DNA of 64,000 nt from CAYNWT01 sp964450955 (lineage in GTDB: Bacteria; Planctomycetota; Planctomycetia; Planctomycetales; Planctomycetaceae). The stretch covers positions 85,549-149,548 of the forward strand of contig CAYVFI010000012.1 of NCBI GenBank assembly GCA_964450955.1, given 5' to 3'. Below are positions 26,895-36,871 of the stretch, piece after piece. Numbering within the stretch: the first letter of the stretch is position 1; each line of letters starts with the position of its first letter. The notes below the pieces were generated by a model. It searched no databases. It saw only the letters and a program-made list of their open reading frames with translations, and had not been told where the DNA came from. Made by a program: the position numbers and the translations under genes.

Positions 26895-26940
26895 CCGACC
26901 AGCCTCAGTATAAAGTCGGTTCGGTCGCTCGGGATGCTGG

Positions 26941-28128
26941 CTACTTCTTTCTGAACTTTGGCCGAACCATGTGCCAAATGTTCTTGCTGACGTTTTTCAG
27001 ATTCGGAACCAACGCGCCGGTTGTTTTTAGAAACGAAAACAGCGTTCCGAAAGAACTCACCGTTGAGACACACGTGTAACGGCATTCTTCGGCTGGCCGA
27101 AACCGTTGCTTGAAGTAGTCCTGACCTTGAATATTGAACACGAACGGCATGTAGCGGTACGAGATATTCATCAGGTGTCGCGGAATCGCCGGGCCGATGG
27201 CGTGATCGGGATGATCGACATACTTCCCGGGCACCAGGCACAACGAAACCCGCTTCGCACCTTCGCTTTGCAGTTGGTCGATGACGGTTCTAAATAGAAA
27301 CGCTACGGTTCCGCGCGGAGCGTCTTTTCGTTTTCGATAAGTCTCGAACGCCCACTCTGCGCCATCCATCATTGGGCTGCACGCGAGGAACCCACGGACA
27401 GATTTGTCTTCTTTCTGCCGGGCAACAAACAACCTTCGGCGCTTGAGACAGTGCGGATCGAACTCGCCTTCCAGAAGTCGCAAAGGCTTGGGGAACGCTC
27501 TGTCCGCCAGGTCTTCCAGTAGGATTTCGGTTAGGTTGTCAGCCATCGCCAAACGTTCGGCCTCATCATCGATTTCGACAATCTCCAGCCCGGCTCGCTG
27601 GCAGAAACTGGTTTGTCGTCGAACCCAACTTAGCTTCGACCCCGACCACGTCACATCGCCCAGTTCGATAATCGGTTCAATGCCAAGCATGTTGACTTCG
27701 AAACCAGCATCGCGAAACAGCGGCATCCAGGTATCGCGGATCGAATAAAGCAGCAGCGTTTTTCCAGTCGTGTCGGAAACATCTTTCAGCCACTTCACGA
27801 TGCGCGGCCTGAGTTCATCCGGGGCCAGGATTCCACCCGGGATATGCCAGCATTTTCCGTCGGGTAGTACGCTAACAACACCGCGGCCGCACGGAGTGAA
27901 TAGCACAGCGCTGTCTGAAACGATGACGTTATACGATTCCGGAGCCGAACCGTGCTGGTAGGCCAATCGCTCGATGGTCTGCAACTGATCGTCAGACAAA
28001 TCATCGCGCGGGGTGAGTGTGACGTCGGTTGGCCATGTCTGGTTCAGATCCTGATCGTCTGCGTGCGCCGGCATGGTCTGGCTTTGTTGAAGTAGTTCGC
28101 CAGAACTCACGACACAACCCTCAGGCAT
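26941..28128 (-). CDS. DUF2156 (MprF-like) acyltransferase domain protein
   Basis: A 395-residue protein related to the DUF2156 domain found at the C-terminus of lysylphosphatidylglycerol synthases. The stretch with TYRKRKDAPRGTVAFLF, then LQSEGAKRVSLCLVPGKY, and GFLACSPMMDGAEW matches the double-GNAT fold that transfers an aminoacyl group onto lipid. There is no membrane domain, so this may be a free-standing enzyme with another acceptor. A GNAT acetyltransferase gene lies 15 bases upstream on the same strand and they likely share a transcript. Confidence 0.75.
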   Translation of the reverse strand: MPEGCVVSSGELLQQSQTMPAHADDQDLNQTWPTDVTLTPRDDLSDDQLQTIERLAYQHGSAPESYNVIVSDSAVLFTPCGRGVVSVLPDGKCWHIPGGILAPDELRPRIVKWLKDVSDTTGKTLLLYSIRDTWMPLFRDAGFEVNMLGIEPIIELGDVTWSGSKLSWVRRQTSFCQRAGLEIVEIDDEAERLAMADNLTEILLEDLADRAFPKPLRLLEGEFDPHCLKRRRLFVARQKEDKSVRGFLACSPMMDGAEWAFETYRKRKDAPRGTVAFLFRTVIDQLQSEGAKRVSLCLVPGKYVDHPDHAIGPAIPRHLMNISYRYMPFVFNIQGQDYFKQRFRPAEECRYTCVSTVSSFGTLFSFLKTTGALVPNLKNVSKNIWHMVRPKFRKK

Positions 28129-28143
28129 TGGCGCGTTGCGCAG

Positions 28144-29208
28144 TCATCGCCAGAGAACGTGACATCGTTTGATTTTGGAAGCATCCCGGGGTTCCCCACA
28201 CCAGGTGAAGACCATCTGCGAATCACTAAGCCTCGGTACCCAGCCGATTTTGGCAAAGAATCCAGACGGATAGTCTCCGGTTCTAAATTTCAAGGCTACA
28301 ACAGCCCCTGCCTGTTTCATAGCCAGGACAGCCGAATCCAACAAGCCGCTGCGATTGGCCGAACTTAGGTTTGAAACGCAAATCAGGTCAAGAATCCCAA
28401 CCAGTGCGTCAGTCCGTCCGGTGATCACAATGTTGTGGAACGCAATGAACCCCTGCGCGACGCCGTCCTGTTCGGCGACCATGCATTTCCCGTAGCCCTG
28501 CAAGTGGGTTCCCAGTGTGGATTCAGTCCACAGAATTCGCAGGCTGCAGTCCCGGCTGGCTTCGTTAGCCAACTCAACACACCGCGACAAATCACTCGGC
28601 TGAAATTCTCTGAACACGACACCATCGGATGATTTCGGACGTGGTTCAGGAATAAAGGGAGCCGCCATGCGTGTCAGCACCCGGTCCATTCGGCTGAGGT
28701 TCCACGCGGTCGCTCCCTTTGCATCCAGAACGCGCACCCAAAAACCAACCCGCGGACCCAGTGACTGACGCTTCTGGGGCTTGCCGCGTTTAAGCCAGAA
28801 CAGCGGCCCCTGCGATTTATTGGAACCCTGATAGATGTAACCTATTCGAAAATCGGCGCCGTCGGCCTGGCAGGCTTCGATGGTTCCCAATTGCAACGCT
28901 TTGGCGACACCCATACGGCGAAAGTCTGGTGAGACACTCAGCCAGCTTGAATGAGCTCCCCGCACCTGGTCGCCTTCAATTTCGAAGTCGTACGGTGCAA
29001 AAATAAGCACGCCGGCCAAATCGGAACCTGAGTACACTGCCGTGACGCGTCGAGCGGATTCTGGTTCGTCTAATCGCAATTGCCAGCGAAAATAGTCGGC
29101 CGACCAGTTGGGCACAGCCATCGTCCCGGCATACGATGACTTCCATGTCGATACCACAAAGTCCGACAGCTCTTCGGGCGTTCCATCGAAGGCACGTGTC
29201 TCAAGCAT
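28144..29208 (-). CDS. GNAT-family N-acetyltransferase (double GNAT)
   Basis: A 354-residue protein with an N-terminal GNAT domain (residues ~1-140; acetyl-CoA loop SVSPDFRRMGVAKALQ) and a second GNAT-like half from about residue 200 (VVFREFQPSDLSRCVELANE). It probably acetylates or acylates a small molecule, protein or lipid; the substrate is unknown. It is the first gene of a pair with the DUF2156 protein and is divergent to the sulfotransferase. The ATG at 29208 begins MLETRAFDGTPEELSDF. Confidence 0.78.
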   Translation of the reverse strand: MLETRAFDGTPEELSDFVVSTWKSSYAGTMAVPNWSADYFRWQLRLDEPESARRVTAVYSGSDLAGVLIFAPYDFEIEGDQVRGAHSSWLSVSPDFRRMGVAKALQLGTIEACQADGADFRIGYIYQGSNKSQGPLFWLKRGKPQKRQSLGPRVGFWVRVLDAKGATAWNLSRMDRVLTRMAAPFIPEPRPKSSDGVVFREFQPSDLSRCVELANEASRDCSLRILWTESTLGTHLQGYGKCMVAEQDGVAQGFIAFHNIVITGRTDALVGILDLICVSNLSSANRSGLLDSAVLAMKQAGAVVALKFRTGDYPSGFFAKIGWVPRLSDSQMVFTWCGEPRDASKIKRCHVLWR

Positions 29209-29286
29209 CCTGTTGCCGTGTTTCTGTTACCTGTTGTCAATCTTCAGCTGTCCGCGTTAGCCGCATATCCTGAATCCTGTTCATCA

Positions 29287-30414
29287 ATGAATCAACTCAA
29301 GAACTGGATGATCAATCGATTTGGTCCCGCTTGCCTTGCGGGAATCACCGCTCGCGATTGGTTATCTTTGCTCATCGAGAATCGTTTTCGCGTCTCGCCA
29401 CGGTACTGGGGCAAACTTCCCTACCTGTCGATCAGCAGCGTCTGCACGTCATGTGTGGCGACGGCCGAACATCTGGTTCACGGTCGCAAAATAAAGCAAA
29501 CCGAAGCACACACGCCGCTGTTTATTGTCGGCTCGTGGCGAAGTGGAACCACATTCCTGCACACGCTGATGTGCCTGGATCAGCAGTTTGCGTCGCCCAG
29601 CCTGTTCCAGACAATGTTTCCCCATTCGTTCATCATGAGCGAACCGTGGCTGCGTCCGATGTTGGAACTGGGAACGCCAAGTAAGCGGTTCATGGACAAC
29701 ATGGCCATGAACCTGCGCGAACCGCATGAAGACGAGATGGCGCTGGCCATCATGTCGCAGCGTTCGAACATGCTTAGTTGGGCGTTCCCAAAAAATGCAG
29801 AACGCTACGACCGCTTCCTGGATTTTAAGAACACGACGACACAGGATCGCGATGCATGGAAGGCCAGCTTTGACGAATTCGTTCGCAAAATGTCGTACCA
29901 AACCGGCAAGCCGCAGATTCTAAAATCACCCAACCACACCGCCCGAATTCAATTGCTGCTGGAGCTATATCCTGACGCCAGGTTTCTGCATATCTATCGG
30001 AATCCGTATAACGTCTTCCGGTCAATGGTTCATATGGCAACCGCCGTCACACAGGTCTGGGGTCTGCAGTACTTCCCACCGGATGAAATACCTGACATGG
30101 TCATCGACACTTACAAGCGACTGTACGACGCGTACTTCGATCAGAAAGAACTCATCCCCGCCGGACAGCTAACTGAAATCCGCTACGAAGATTTTGCCAA
30201 AGCCCCGGTGGAGACACTCGAAAACGTATACGCCGATCTTTCAATCAACGGCTTCGACAAAGCGAAACCGGCGCTCGAACAACACATCGCCCAAAAAGCC
30301 GGCTACAAGAAGAACCAGCACAAACCCATGGACCCAGCTCACATCGTAAAGATAAACGAACACTGGCAACGCGCGTTTGCTGAGTTCGGTTATGAGATGG
30401 AATCTGCCGGGTAG
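29287..30414 (+). CDS. Sulfotransferase family protein
   Basis: A 375-residue PAPS-dependent sulfotransferase. The 5'-phosphosulfate loop is FIVGSWRSGTTFLHTLM near residue 85, and the 3'-phosphate-binding region includes KSPNHTARIQLLLELYPDA and FLHIYRNPYNVFRSM near residues 220-255. The ATG at 29287 is the best start; a GTG 69 bases upstream is in frame but gives a poorly conserved tail. Such enzymes sulfate glycans, lipids or proteins. Sulfatase genes 4-8 kb downstream indicate that sulfated polymers matter to this organism, but a link is speculative. Confidence 0.85.
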   Translation: MNQLKNWMINRFGPACLAGITARDWLSLLIENRFRVSPRYWGKLPYLSISSVCTSCVATAEHLVHGRKIKQTEAHTPLFIVGSWRSGTTFLHTLMCLDQQFASPSLFQTMFPHSFIMSEPWLRPMLELGTPSKRFMDNMAMNLREPHEDEMALAIMSQRSNMLSWAFPKNAERYDRFLDFKNTTTQDRDAWKASFDEFVRKMSYQTGKPQILKSPNHTARIQLLLELYPDARFLHIYRNPYNVFRSMVHMATAVTQVWGLQYFPPDEIPDMVIDTYKRLYDAYFDQKELIPAGQLTEIRYEDFAKAPVETLENVYADLSINGFDKAKPALEQHIAQKAGYKKNQHKPMDPAHIVKINEHWQRAFAEFGYEMESAG

Positions 30415-30835
30415 GTCTGGTTGGCGTCATCAGAGCATCGCTTCGGGGCTGTGGATAAGCGGGTGGTCAGGGCTGGAGCGAAGTGCGACTGAACCCCCTA
30501 AACGTGAATCGAATGTTCCACTCGAATCAAAGGACCGCGCATCTCACTCATGGCAACGGGGTCGTAGGCTGGTTAATCGCTCCGGGGTTTCTATCGCGAG
30601 CTTAGTCCAACCCCCGGCCATCGAAAAAAAAATGATGGACCAGAAAATGCACGGCCTCTTCGCGACTTGTCGTGAAACAACACGTCGCTCCGGGCACCAG
30701 TCGACAAATTCAACGCAAGCCGATCTGATGCGCTAATCCGGGTCTGTGTGGCGGAACGTTGCTCGGCCGTGTAAGGAAATTGACACTGGCAGCGTCTCAC
30801 TGAGACACGGGCCGAATTGACTTACTGGATCAGAC
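30415..30835. other. Intergenic region, no gene recognised
   Basis: A 421-base spacer between the sulfotransferase and ferredoxin reductase genes. Short frames on both strands show no family features. An A-tract (30626..30634) is the only notable composition. The last part may hold the promoter of the reductase gene. Confidence 0.4.
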
Positions 30836-31657
30836 ATGAGCAGCGAACTTAACGCGACAGTCGTGCAGCGAATCGAAGTATCAATGGGGCTGATCGTCCT
30901 GCGGGTTGTTCCGGACGGCTGGGACTTACCCGAATTTTCTGCCGGGCAGTTCGCGGTTCTTGGCCTGACCGATTCCGCCGCGCGAGCTCCTGTGGTGGAT
31001 CAAATCCACTCAGACGCCGCCGCGCCTGCCAGCGGAAAACTAATCAAGCGAGCTTACTCGATTGCATCTTCGTCAGTGGCTAACGAGTACATCGAGTTCT
31101 TCATTGTCCTGGTTCCATCGGGAGAACTCACGCCACGATTGTTTAGCCTTCGCGAAGGCGACAAGTTGTGGCTCGGCAAGAAGATTTCCGGCCTATTCAC
31201 TTTGGACGAAGTGCCAAAGGAAAAGCATGTCATCCTGCTGGGAACCGGCACCGGGCTGGCTCCGTATGTCAGCATGCTTCGAACTCATCTGGAATGCGGA
31301 ACACCGCGCCGCTTCAGCGTCGTCCACGGCGCGCGGCATTCGTGGGAGCTGGGGTATCGCAGCGAACTGCTGATGTTAAGCCGCATGTGTTCTAACTTCA
31401 CATACATTCCGACTATCAGTCGGCCGGAGGAAGAACCCGTTCCGTGGGGTGGGCAGACCGGTTATATCCAGGACGTTTGGAACAGTGATGTAATCAGTGA
31501 ACGCTGGGGATTCACGCCGACCCCGGACGACACGCATTTGTTCCTGTGCGGCAACCCAAACATGGTCGAGACGATGGTCGACATTTTGGGCGAGCAGAAT
31601 TTCGTTGAACACAAAAAGCGATCACCCGGCCAGGTACACGTCGAACGCTTCTGGTAA
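30836..31657 (+). CDS. fpr: Ferredoxin-NADP reductase
   Basis: A 273-residue flavoprotein. The FAD-binding motif RAYSIASS is near residue 78, the NADP-binding motif LLGTGTGLAPYVSMLR near residue 137, and the C-terminal nucleotide site LFLCGNPNMVETMVDIL near residue 240. It passes electrons between NADPH and ferredoxin or flavodoxin, and the C-terminal end (HVERFW) is typical of bacterial FPRs. An insert of ~25 residues (APVVDQIHSDAAAPASGK) before the FAD motif is unusual. It is a single gene in the cytoplasm; no ferredoxin gene is adjacent. Confidence 0.9.
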   Translation: MSSELNATVVQRIEVSMGLIVLRVVPDGWDLPEFSAGQFAVLGLTDSAARAPVVDQIHSDAAAPASGKLIKRAYSIASSSVANEYIEFFIVLVPSGELTPRLFSLREGDKLWLGKKISGLFTLDEVPKEKHVILLGTGTGLAPYVSMLRTHLECGTPRRFSVVHGARHSWELGYRSELLMLSRMCSNFTYIPTISRPEEEPVPWGGQTGYIQDVWNSDVISERWGFTPTPDDTHLFLCGNPNMVETMVDILGEQNFVEHKKRSPGQVHVERFW

Positions 31658-31678
31658 GCGTTCCCGCCAGCGCCACCA

Positions 31679-33307
31679 TCATTTCTTTTCATAAGCTGCG
31701 TCGATTACAAACATGCCGTCCGTCTGATGGAGGTGATGCATGGCGTGCAGGCCTTCTTTGAACCGCGGATAGACTTGCCGGATGGTTTGCTCACGATACT
31801 CTTCGAGGTTCAGTGTGACGATTTCGTTGATGTTCAGACCGCAGCCGTAAACGTTATTCGCGTTGATCTGTGACGGTCGCAGCGTCTTGCCCTCATGCTG
31901 AAAAATCGCGCCGCCGTTGCGTGCGACTCGGGAATCAATCACTACCGGGTTCTGCGTGTGAGGTTGGATGGTTCTTAATTGCAACGAATCAATCTTGTAA
32001 ACGTACAGCTCCGCGCAGGGATCGTTGCCGAACCCTTTGTTGAGAAACAGCCAGCGATCTCCGTGTTCGTCACGGTAGTACGTGGTGTCAACAATCGATT
32101 CACCTTCGAAGGCGGTTGCGTACAGTTCCCACTTCGCCGGGAACTCAGTGCAGCGGTAAATTTCAATGCGATTGTTTTGATGTGTTTCGGGGATCATGTA
32201 CATCACGCCGTCTTCTTCAAAGACGTGCGGGTACGAGAGGTGGTAGTCCAGATCCAAAACATCCTGCACTTCGGCCAACTGTCCTTTTTGCACCCGGCCG
32301 ACCGAAATCTTCCCGCGCTTCTCAGCGCACAAGTAGTTTTCAAAGAAAATGTAGTGTTTGTCGTCTCGTTCAATCAGAAACGGATCGGCCCAGAATTCCG
32401 TGTCCGGCATTTGAACCGGCTTCAACCGAAACAAGGGCGATTCCATGAACTGCCCTTTACCGATGAACAGCGTCCAACAGCTGTATCGAGTCTTAAACAA
32501 CCTTGTAGACAGTTTCTCTTTCGCCTTCCGCAGGACGCTGCCGTAGAACCGCCAACAGTACCGCAGCACGGCGCCCAGAGACGGCTTCGAATACAACGGT
32601 CGGTCGTAGGTTCCGGATGCTTCAGTCTCAAACACGCCGCGCTTGAGTTCTTCCAGGTACTTAAACAGAATCGACACCGAGTGTTCGAACACCAGGTTTC
32701 GATTCTTAATGCAGGACCAGTGGACGTTGTAAGTACCTCGCCCAATCACGCGCCCGCCATCCAGTTCGCTGGTCAATTGCTGTAGCGTGACGCCGACGTT
32801 GGCTTCGCCCAAAGCTGGTTCCCAGAACCCGGCCGGCATCCCTCGTATGGCTGTGTTGTCGCCATGATGGAAACTCCAGACACCATACTTTGCCGCTTCA
32901 AAAATCGGGCCACGGATAATGTTGAATGCATGACGCAGCAGCACATCCAGGTCGTACTTCTGAATAGCCCGAGCATCCTCGTCAGAGAAAAGATCGACGG
33001 CTCTTTTTTTTGTCGGACTCAACTGGATACAGGGCAGCGTCTCCAGAAATCTGATGAGCTCCTCCCGGTCAACGGTCCAGACCGGTTTGAACATCCGCTT
33101 TTCAAGGGCCATTTGGGCAGACAGCAAAATACGACCGGCAAGGTTTTTTGATTGCGTTAGCTTTGCGATCAACCCGTCGTCAGAAGGCCGACCATCCTGA
33201 ACCAGCAACGCGATTTCCATATCCGGATCGCGGCGGATGCGATCGATGATCCGCAATTCCCAGTTTGCCAGAGCATCAAAGCTCTTGATCAGAAAACCAA
33301 TCTTCAT
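31679..33307 (-). CDS. Formyltransferase-like domain plus beta-propeller protein
   Basis: A 542-residue protein with two parts. Residues ~1-200 resemble the methionyl-tRNA-formyltransferase fold (MKIGFLIKS; then DVLLRHAFNIIRGPIF and SFHHGDNTAIRGMPAGFWEP). Residues ~260-540 are a glycosidase-like five-bladed propeller, as in the N-terminal domain of glucosamine inositolphosphorylceramide transferase (EFWADPFLIERDDKHYIFFENY; HVFEEDGVMYMIPETHQNN). The ATG at 33307 gives a clean start, whereas the longer frame begins with proline/arginine-rich non-homologous residues. It probably modifies a sugar nucleotide or glycan. The neighbour on the same side is a sulfatase gene. Confidence 0.75.
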   Translation of the reverse strand: MKIGFLIKSFDALANWELRIIDRIRRDPDMEIALLVQDGRPSDDGLIAKLTQSKNLAGRILLSAQMALEKRMFKPVWTVDREELIRFLETLPCIQLSPTKKRAVDLFSDEDARAIQKYDLDVLLRHAFNIIRGPIFEAAKYGVWSFHHGDNTAIRGMPAGFWEPALGEANVGVTLQQLTSELDGGRVIGRGTYNVHWSCIKNRNLVFEHSVSILFKYLEELKRGVFETEASGTYDRPLYSKPSLGAVLRYCWRFYGSVLRKAKEKLSTRLFKTRYSCWTLFIGKGQFMESPLFRLKPVQMPDTEFWADPFLIERDDKHYIFFENYLCAEKRGKISVGRVQKGQLAEVQDVLDLDYHLSYPHVFEEDGVMYMIPETHQNNRIEIYRCTEFPAKWELYATAFEGESIVDTTYYRDEHGDRWLFLNKGFGNDPCAELYVYKIDSLQLRTIQPHTQNPVVIDSRVARNGGAIFQHEGKTLRPSQINANNVYGCGLNINEIVTLNLEEYREQTIRQVYPRFKEGLHAMHHLHQTDGMFVIDAAYEKK

Positions 33308-33493
33308 AACAAACGGGCTGGTGCTGCAAACGGGCGGGCGTACGTAATCCCAAAGGGTACCTCGCCACCGCGGGGGGCCAGCAACGTTAAACCTGGTCGA
33401 TCGCAAAACTTCGAAAGAATCCAGTCCCTACGCACCGGATTACCGCGCGATTGTGGGTCGGTTTGCTATCAATATCGCGACTAAACTGCGAAT

Positions 33494-36151
33494 TCACCTG
33501 GTGCTCTCAAGCTTTTGCTGCAATTCTGCCAGACCCGGATAGGTCGCAATCAGATAGTCCTGAGTCGCGCGGTACGCGGCGGCTCTGTCCCTGTCGAGCT
33601 TCTTGAACTCGGCTGAATCTTTGACCGCGTCGCGTCTATCGTTGCGTCGCTGCCTGATTGTCTTGTCGTCGATAAATAACTGCGGATACGATCGCTCTAA
33701 CTTTTGTTGAGCCGCCTGACTCACGCCAACCAGCCGCACATACTCCGCCGCATCACTGTGCTGCCTTCGCAGGACAGCAAGCGTACGTTTGCGGCGACTG
33801 TCCGGCAGATCGGCAGAACCCGGCTGCTGAGCAAACAGCCAGGCATCGATCGCTCGGTTCGCGCGATGAGTTGCATGCAGCAACTCCTTGTAACCTGCGT
33901 CCTCCATGTTCAGTTTTTTGCGCATCGCCTGAATTCGCTTGTGCGCTTCCCTGGCGGTTCCAAATACTTCGGGAAACCGTTGTTTCCTTTTCGTGTCGAA
34001 CTCATCCAGCGTCGCAATTAGGTTCCTGTACTTTTTGTCGCGTTGGTAAAGCCACTCGTGGCCGTTCTGTTTTTGGATTCGAAACTCGTCGGCGGGAGTT
34101 TTTTTTACGGGGTACTTGTTCGTCGCCGCCAGGATATGGGTTAGGTTTTCGATTTGCTGCGGATGCTTTCTGGCACTGAGAATCTGGATGTTGTCGAACG
34201 CCGCCGGATGTTGATCGACCTGAATCGCAAAGTAGTCACGATGCTTCTTCAAAATCGGATGCTGACCGTAAGCAACACGATCGCGATCGATATGCGCGAC
34301 CAACTGATCGTCGATGAACTCAACTGTCATCGTGTACCAACGGTTCGGTTCGAACCGGTAAGCACACTCACCGTGGCGGAACGAAAAGTACGGTCCGGAT
34401 TCGTCTTTGGCCGTCTGCACATAAAAGTGATCCGGACGAATATGAACCACGGCGTTGTAGTGCCCATCGCTTCCGGTCACCAATCGAAGGTCCTGAGACT
34501 GCTGCATTTGAAAGTCAAAGCGAATGACGACATCCTGGAATTCGGGGTTCTTAATGAAGATCCGCGTGTTGTCTGTACCGTGTTGGGTTCTGGTTAGAAC
34601 TCCCCTTTCGGCGACCCAATCTTCATTAAAGTGCCAACGTTTGCTGGCATGGCTCGATGAAAAGTGATCGGCAAAATAAAGCTGTCCGGCCTCGGTTAGC
34701 AGTGGCGGCGACGGACGTCTCGCGGCGATTTCGTCACGCCATTGGTTCAGTTGCTTCTGCAACGCGGCAACACGATCAGGCTGTTGGGCGGCAAGGTTGG
34801 TCTGTTCTGAAGGATCGTCGGCCAGCGAATAGAGTTCAGGCCGGCGATCGCCAAATGGTTCAATTAACTTCCAGTCACCAACCCGAATCGCACCGCCCGA
34901 GATACCGCCCAAAAAGTGCGGTCGATCAAGTGGATAGTGCCAGTAGAACGCGTCCCGTTTGGCAGCGTTTGCCGGGTTCTTCCAGGTGCTGAGCGTAGAA
35001 ATACCATCCAGAGTCTGCTTCGGATCCGGCAGGATTCTCGTGGCCTGCAACAATGTCGGATAAAAGTCCACGTTGGTCGTCGGCTGCTGGCAAACGGTCC
35101 CGGCTGAAACCTGACGGGGCCAGCGGACAATCAGCGGAACGCGAATTCCACCCTCGTATAGCTGGCTTTTTCCACCCCGCAGCGGTGCGTTCGAAGTGAC
35201 GTTTGTTTCGCCACCGTTATCGCTGGTGAAGATAATAATTGTGTTGTCCGCCAGGCCGAGTTCCTTCAGCTTCGCAGTCAGCAATCCGACGCCATCGTCG
35301 ATGCTCTCTAACATCGCGGCCAGGTGTGGATTGTGGCTGGTTGCCCAATGATGCTGCGGACATCCTTCCAGTCCATGGGCCGAACAGATAACGCATCGCG
35401 TCTTACTACTTTTTCCCGGGGCATGTTTTGTTTGGTACTTCTGAACCAGATTCGGTTTGCCATGCACAATCGAATGCGGAGCGTAGTGGCTCAGGAACAG
35501 AAAGAAGGGCTGGTCCTTGTTGCGTTCAACAAAGTCCACCGCTTCCAGGTTCATACGATCGACCAGGAATTCGTGTTCGCCCAGCCGATTGGTTGGCAGG
35601 TCCAGCCACCGCATCTTCGTGCGGCGATCTTCGTACGGCCAGAAGTTCACACCATTGGACACGCCTTTTTGTTCGCGAGCAATATTCCAATCGAAGCCAT
35701 GGTCCAGCGGCGTGATTTCGTTTTCGGCATCGTGGCTCTTGTATCCCGACAAATGCCACTTCCCAATCATCCCCGTCTTGTATCCCGCCTGCTGCAACAC
35801 TTCAGGCAGCGTGACATGATCGGTAGAAAGTGCGTTGGCAGAATTGGGACGCAGGTAGTCCACAATCCCAACCCGCGCCGGATGCTGCCCCGTCAGAAAC
35901 GCCGCGCGATAGGGAGAACACACCGGCGCGGCGGCGTAGGCCTGGGTGAACCGCATGCCCTCCGCGGCAAGTTGGTCCAGGTGTGGTGTCTCGTTGAACG
36001 TGTTTCCGTAGCAGCCAGGTTCAGACCAGCCAAGATCGTCAGCCAAAACGAAAATGATGTTCGGACGATCGGTCGGTTTAGACGGGCCAGCCTGAGCGAC
36101 GGATGTTGCCAGCAGAAACATAGCAGCGGTCAGAAGACAACAGTGCAGCAT
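33494..36151 (-). CDS. Secreted sulfatase with extra C-terminal glycan-type domain
   Basis: An 885-residue exported arylsulfatase-type enzyme. A signal peptide (MLHCCLLTAAMFLLATSVAQA) precedes RPNIIFVLADDLGW with the metal aspartates. The formylglycine site is VCSPYRAAFLTG (Cys ~78). GKWHLSGY and IFTSDNGGE are further sulfatase motifs. After residue ~490 comes a beta-sandwich module that looks like a 3-keto-disaccharide hydrolase/LamG-type fold (DVVIRFDFQ; HIDRDRVAYGQHP), then a charged helical tail rich in Lys/Arg. The ATG at 36151 is better than a TTG at 36163. It hydrolyses sulfate esters, probably on algal polysaccharide. It needs formylglycine-generating enzyme, which is not in the window. 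Confidence 0.9.
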   Translation of the reverse strand: MLHCCLLTAAMFLLATSVAQAGPSKPTDRPNIIFVLADDLGWSEPGCYGNTFNETPHLDQLAAEGMRFTQAYAAAPVCSPYRAAFLTGQHPARVGIVDYLRPNSANALSTDHVTLPEVLQQAGYKTGMIGKWHLSGYKSHDAENEITPLDHGFDWNIAREQKGVSNGVNFWPYEDRRTKMRWLDLPTNRLGEHEFLVDRMNLEAVDFVERNKDQPFFLFLSHYAPHSIVHGKPNLVQKYQTKHAPGKSSKTRCVICSAHGLEGCPQHHWATSHNPHLAAMLESIDDGVGLLTAKLKELGLADNTIIIFTSDNGGETNVTSNAPLRGGKSQLYEGGIRVPLIVRWPRQVSAGTVCQQPTTNVDFYPTLLQATRILPDPKQTLDGISTLSTWKNPANAAKRDAFYWHYPLDRPHFLGGISGGAIRVGDWKLIEPFGDRRPELYSLADDPSEQTNLAAQQPDRVAALQKQLNQWRDEIAARRPSPPLLTEAGQLYFADHFSSSHASKRWHFNEDWVAERGVLTRTQHGTDNTRIFIKNPEFQDVVIRFDFQMQQSQDLRLVTGSDGHYNAVVHIRPDHFYVQTAKDESGPYFSFRHGECAYRFEPNRWYTMTVEFIDDQLVAHIDRDRVAYGQHPILKKHRDYFAIQVDQHPAAFDNIQILSARKHPQQIENLTHILAATNKYPVKKTPADEFRIQKQNGHEWLYQRDKKYRNLIATLDEFDTKRKQRFPEVFGTAREAHKRIQAMRKKLNMEDAGYKELLHATHRANRAIDAWLFAQQPGSADLPDSRRKRTLAVLRRQHSDAAEYVRLVGVSQAAQQKLERSYPQLFIDDKTIRQRRNDRRDAVKDSAEFKKLDRDRAAAYRATQDYLIATYPGLAELQQKLESTR

Positions 36152-36236
36152 GGTTTTGTCCAACGTGCGTTTTTATCTCGCGAAGTGGTGCGGTTGAGCC
36201 AAGGGCAAGGGGCAGGCCGAGCCGGCGCTGCGGTAG

Positions 36237-36785
36237 CTATTCAGTGTCTGTAGTCAGCGGTTGAACTTCCGCAAACATCAGCGTAACTCCCGCGAAGTTG
36301 TAGTACGCGGTTCTTCTGTAATTCATTCCAATCGGTTCGGCCCTGGATCTGACAACGTAGGTTCCGGCGAACTTGTCTCGCAGAGTTTGCTTGTGCGTGT
36401 CACCGCCCAGCCACAGCCAGTCAACCACCAGGTTAAACGGTCCAACAATCCACAGCAGGAACCGGAATGTCATTCTTAGGAACCCCGGCGAGTTGCCTCG
36501 GAAATCAACAATTTTGACGCCGGCAATCCAGTAGCCAACAGTTCGCAAGGGACTTGGTTTGCACATTGCCAGATACAAGTAGACGACAGCCAGCCAGCTC
36601 CAGTAGGCCTCAGAAAGTGGTTCCTCACCCGGTCGGATGATCCGGTACCAGATCCATGCAATGGGCACCCAGGTCAGCCAAAGCACAACGCAGTCGATCA
36701 CGATCGCCAAAGTCCGCCTCAGCATGCCGGCATAGTCGTCTGGCTGAAACAAAACTCCGTCTTCGTGCCCGGTTCTTGATGTCAT
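36237..36785 (-). CDS. RDD family membrane protein
   Basis: A 182-residue membrane protein with the RDD signature: RRTLAIVIDCVVLWLTW near residue 24 and LRDKFAGTYVV near residue 140, with hydrophobic segments between. Its role is unknown; RDD proteins are small integral proteins sometimes linked to ion or osmolyte transport. It lies between two sulfatase genes, convergent to neither, and is the only gene in this cluster without an evident secretion signal. Confidence 0.8.
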   Translation of the reverse strand: MTSRTGHEDGVLFQPDDYAGMLRRTLAIVIDCVVLWLTWVPIAWIWYRIIRPGEEPLSEAYWSWLAVVYLYLAMCKPSPLRTVGYWIAGVKIVDFRGNSPGFLRMTFRFLLWIVGPFNLVVDWLWLGGDTHKQTLRDKFAGTYVVRSRAEPIGMNYRRTAYYNFAGVTLMFAEVQPLTTDTE

Positions 36786-36871
36786 AATCTATCCGGTTGC
36801 CATAGGTCGCAGGAAACGCCATCCTTGTTTCGATGCTACCGCGAAAGAACCCCAACCGAAAGACGCGCTCG

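Noticed and set aside
33308..33406. N-terminal extension of the formyltransferase-like gene
   Set aside because: Pro/Arg-rich residues with no homology; the ATG at 33307 gives a clean domain start.
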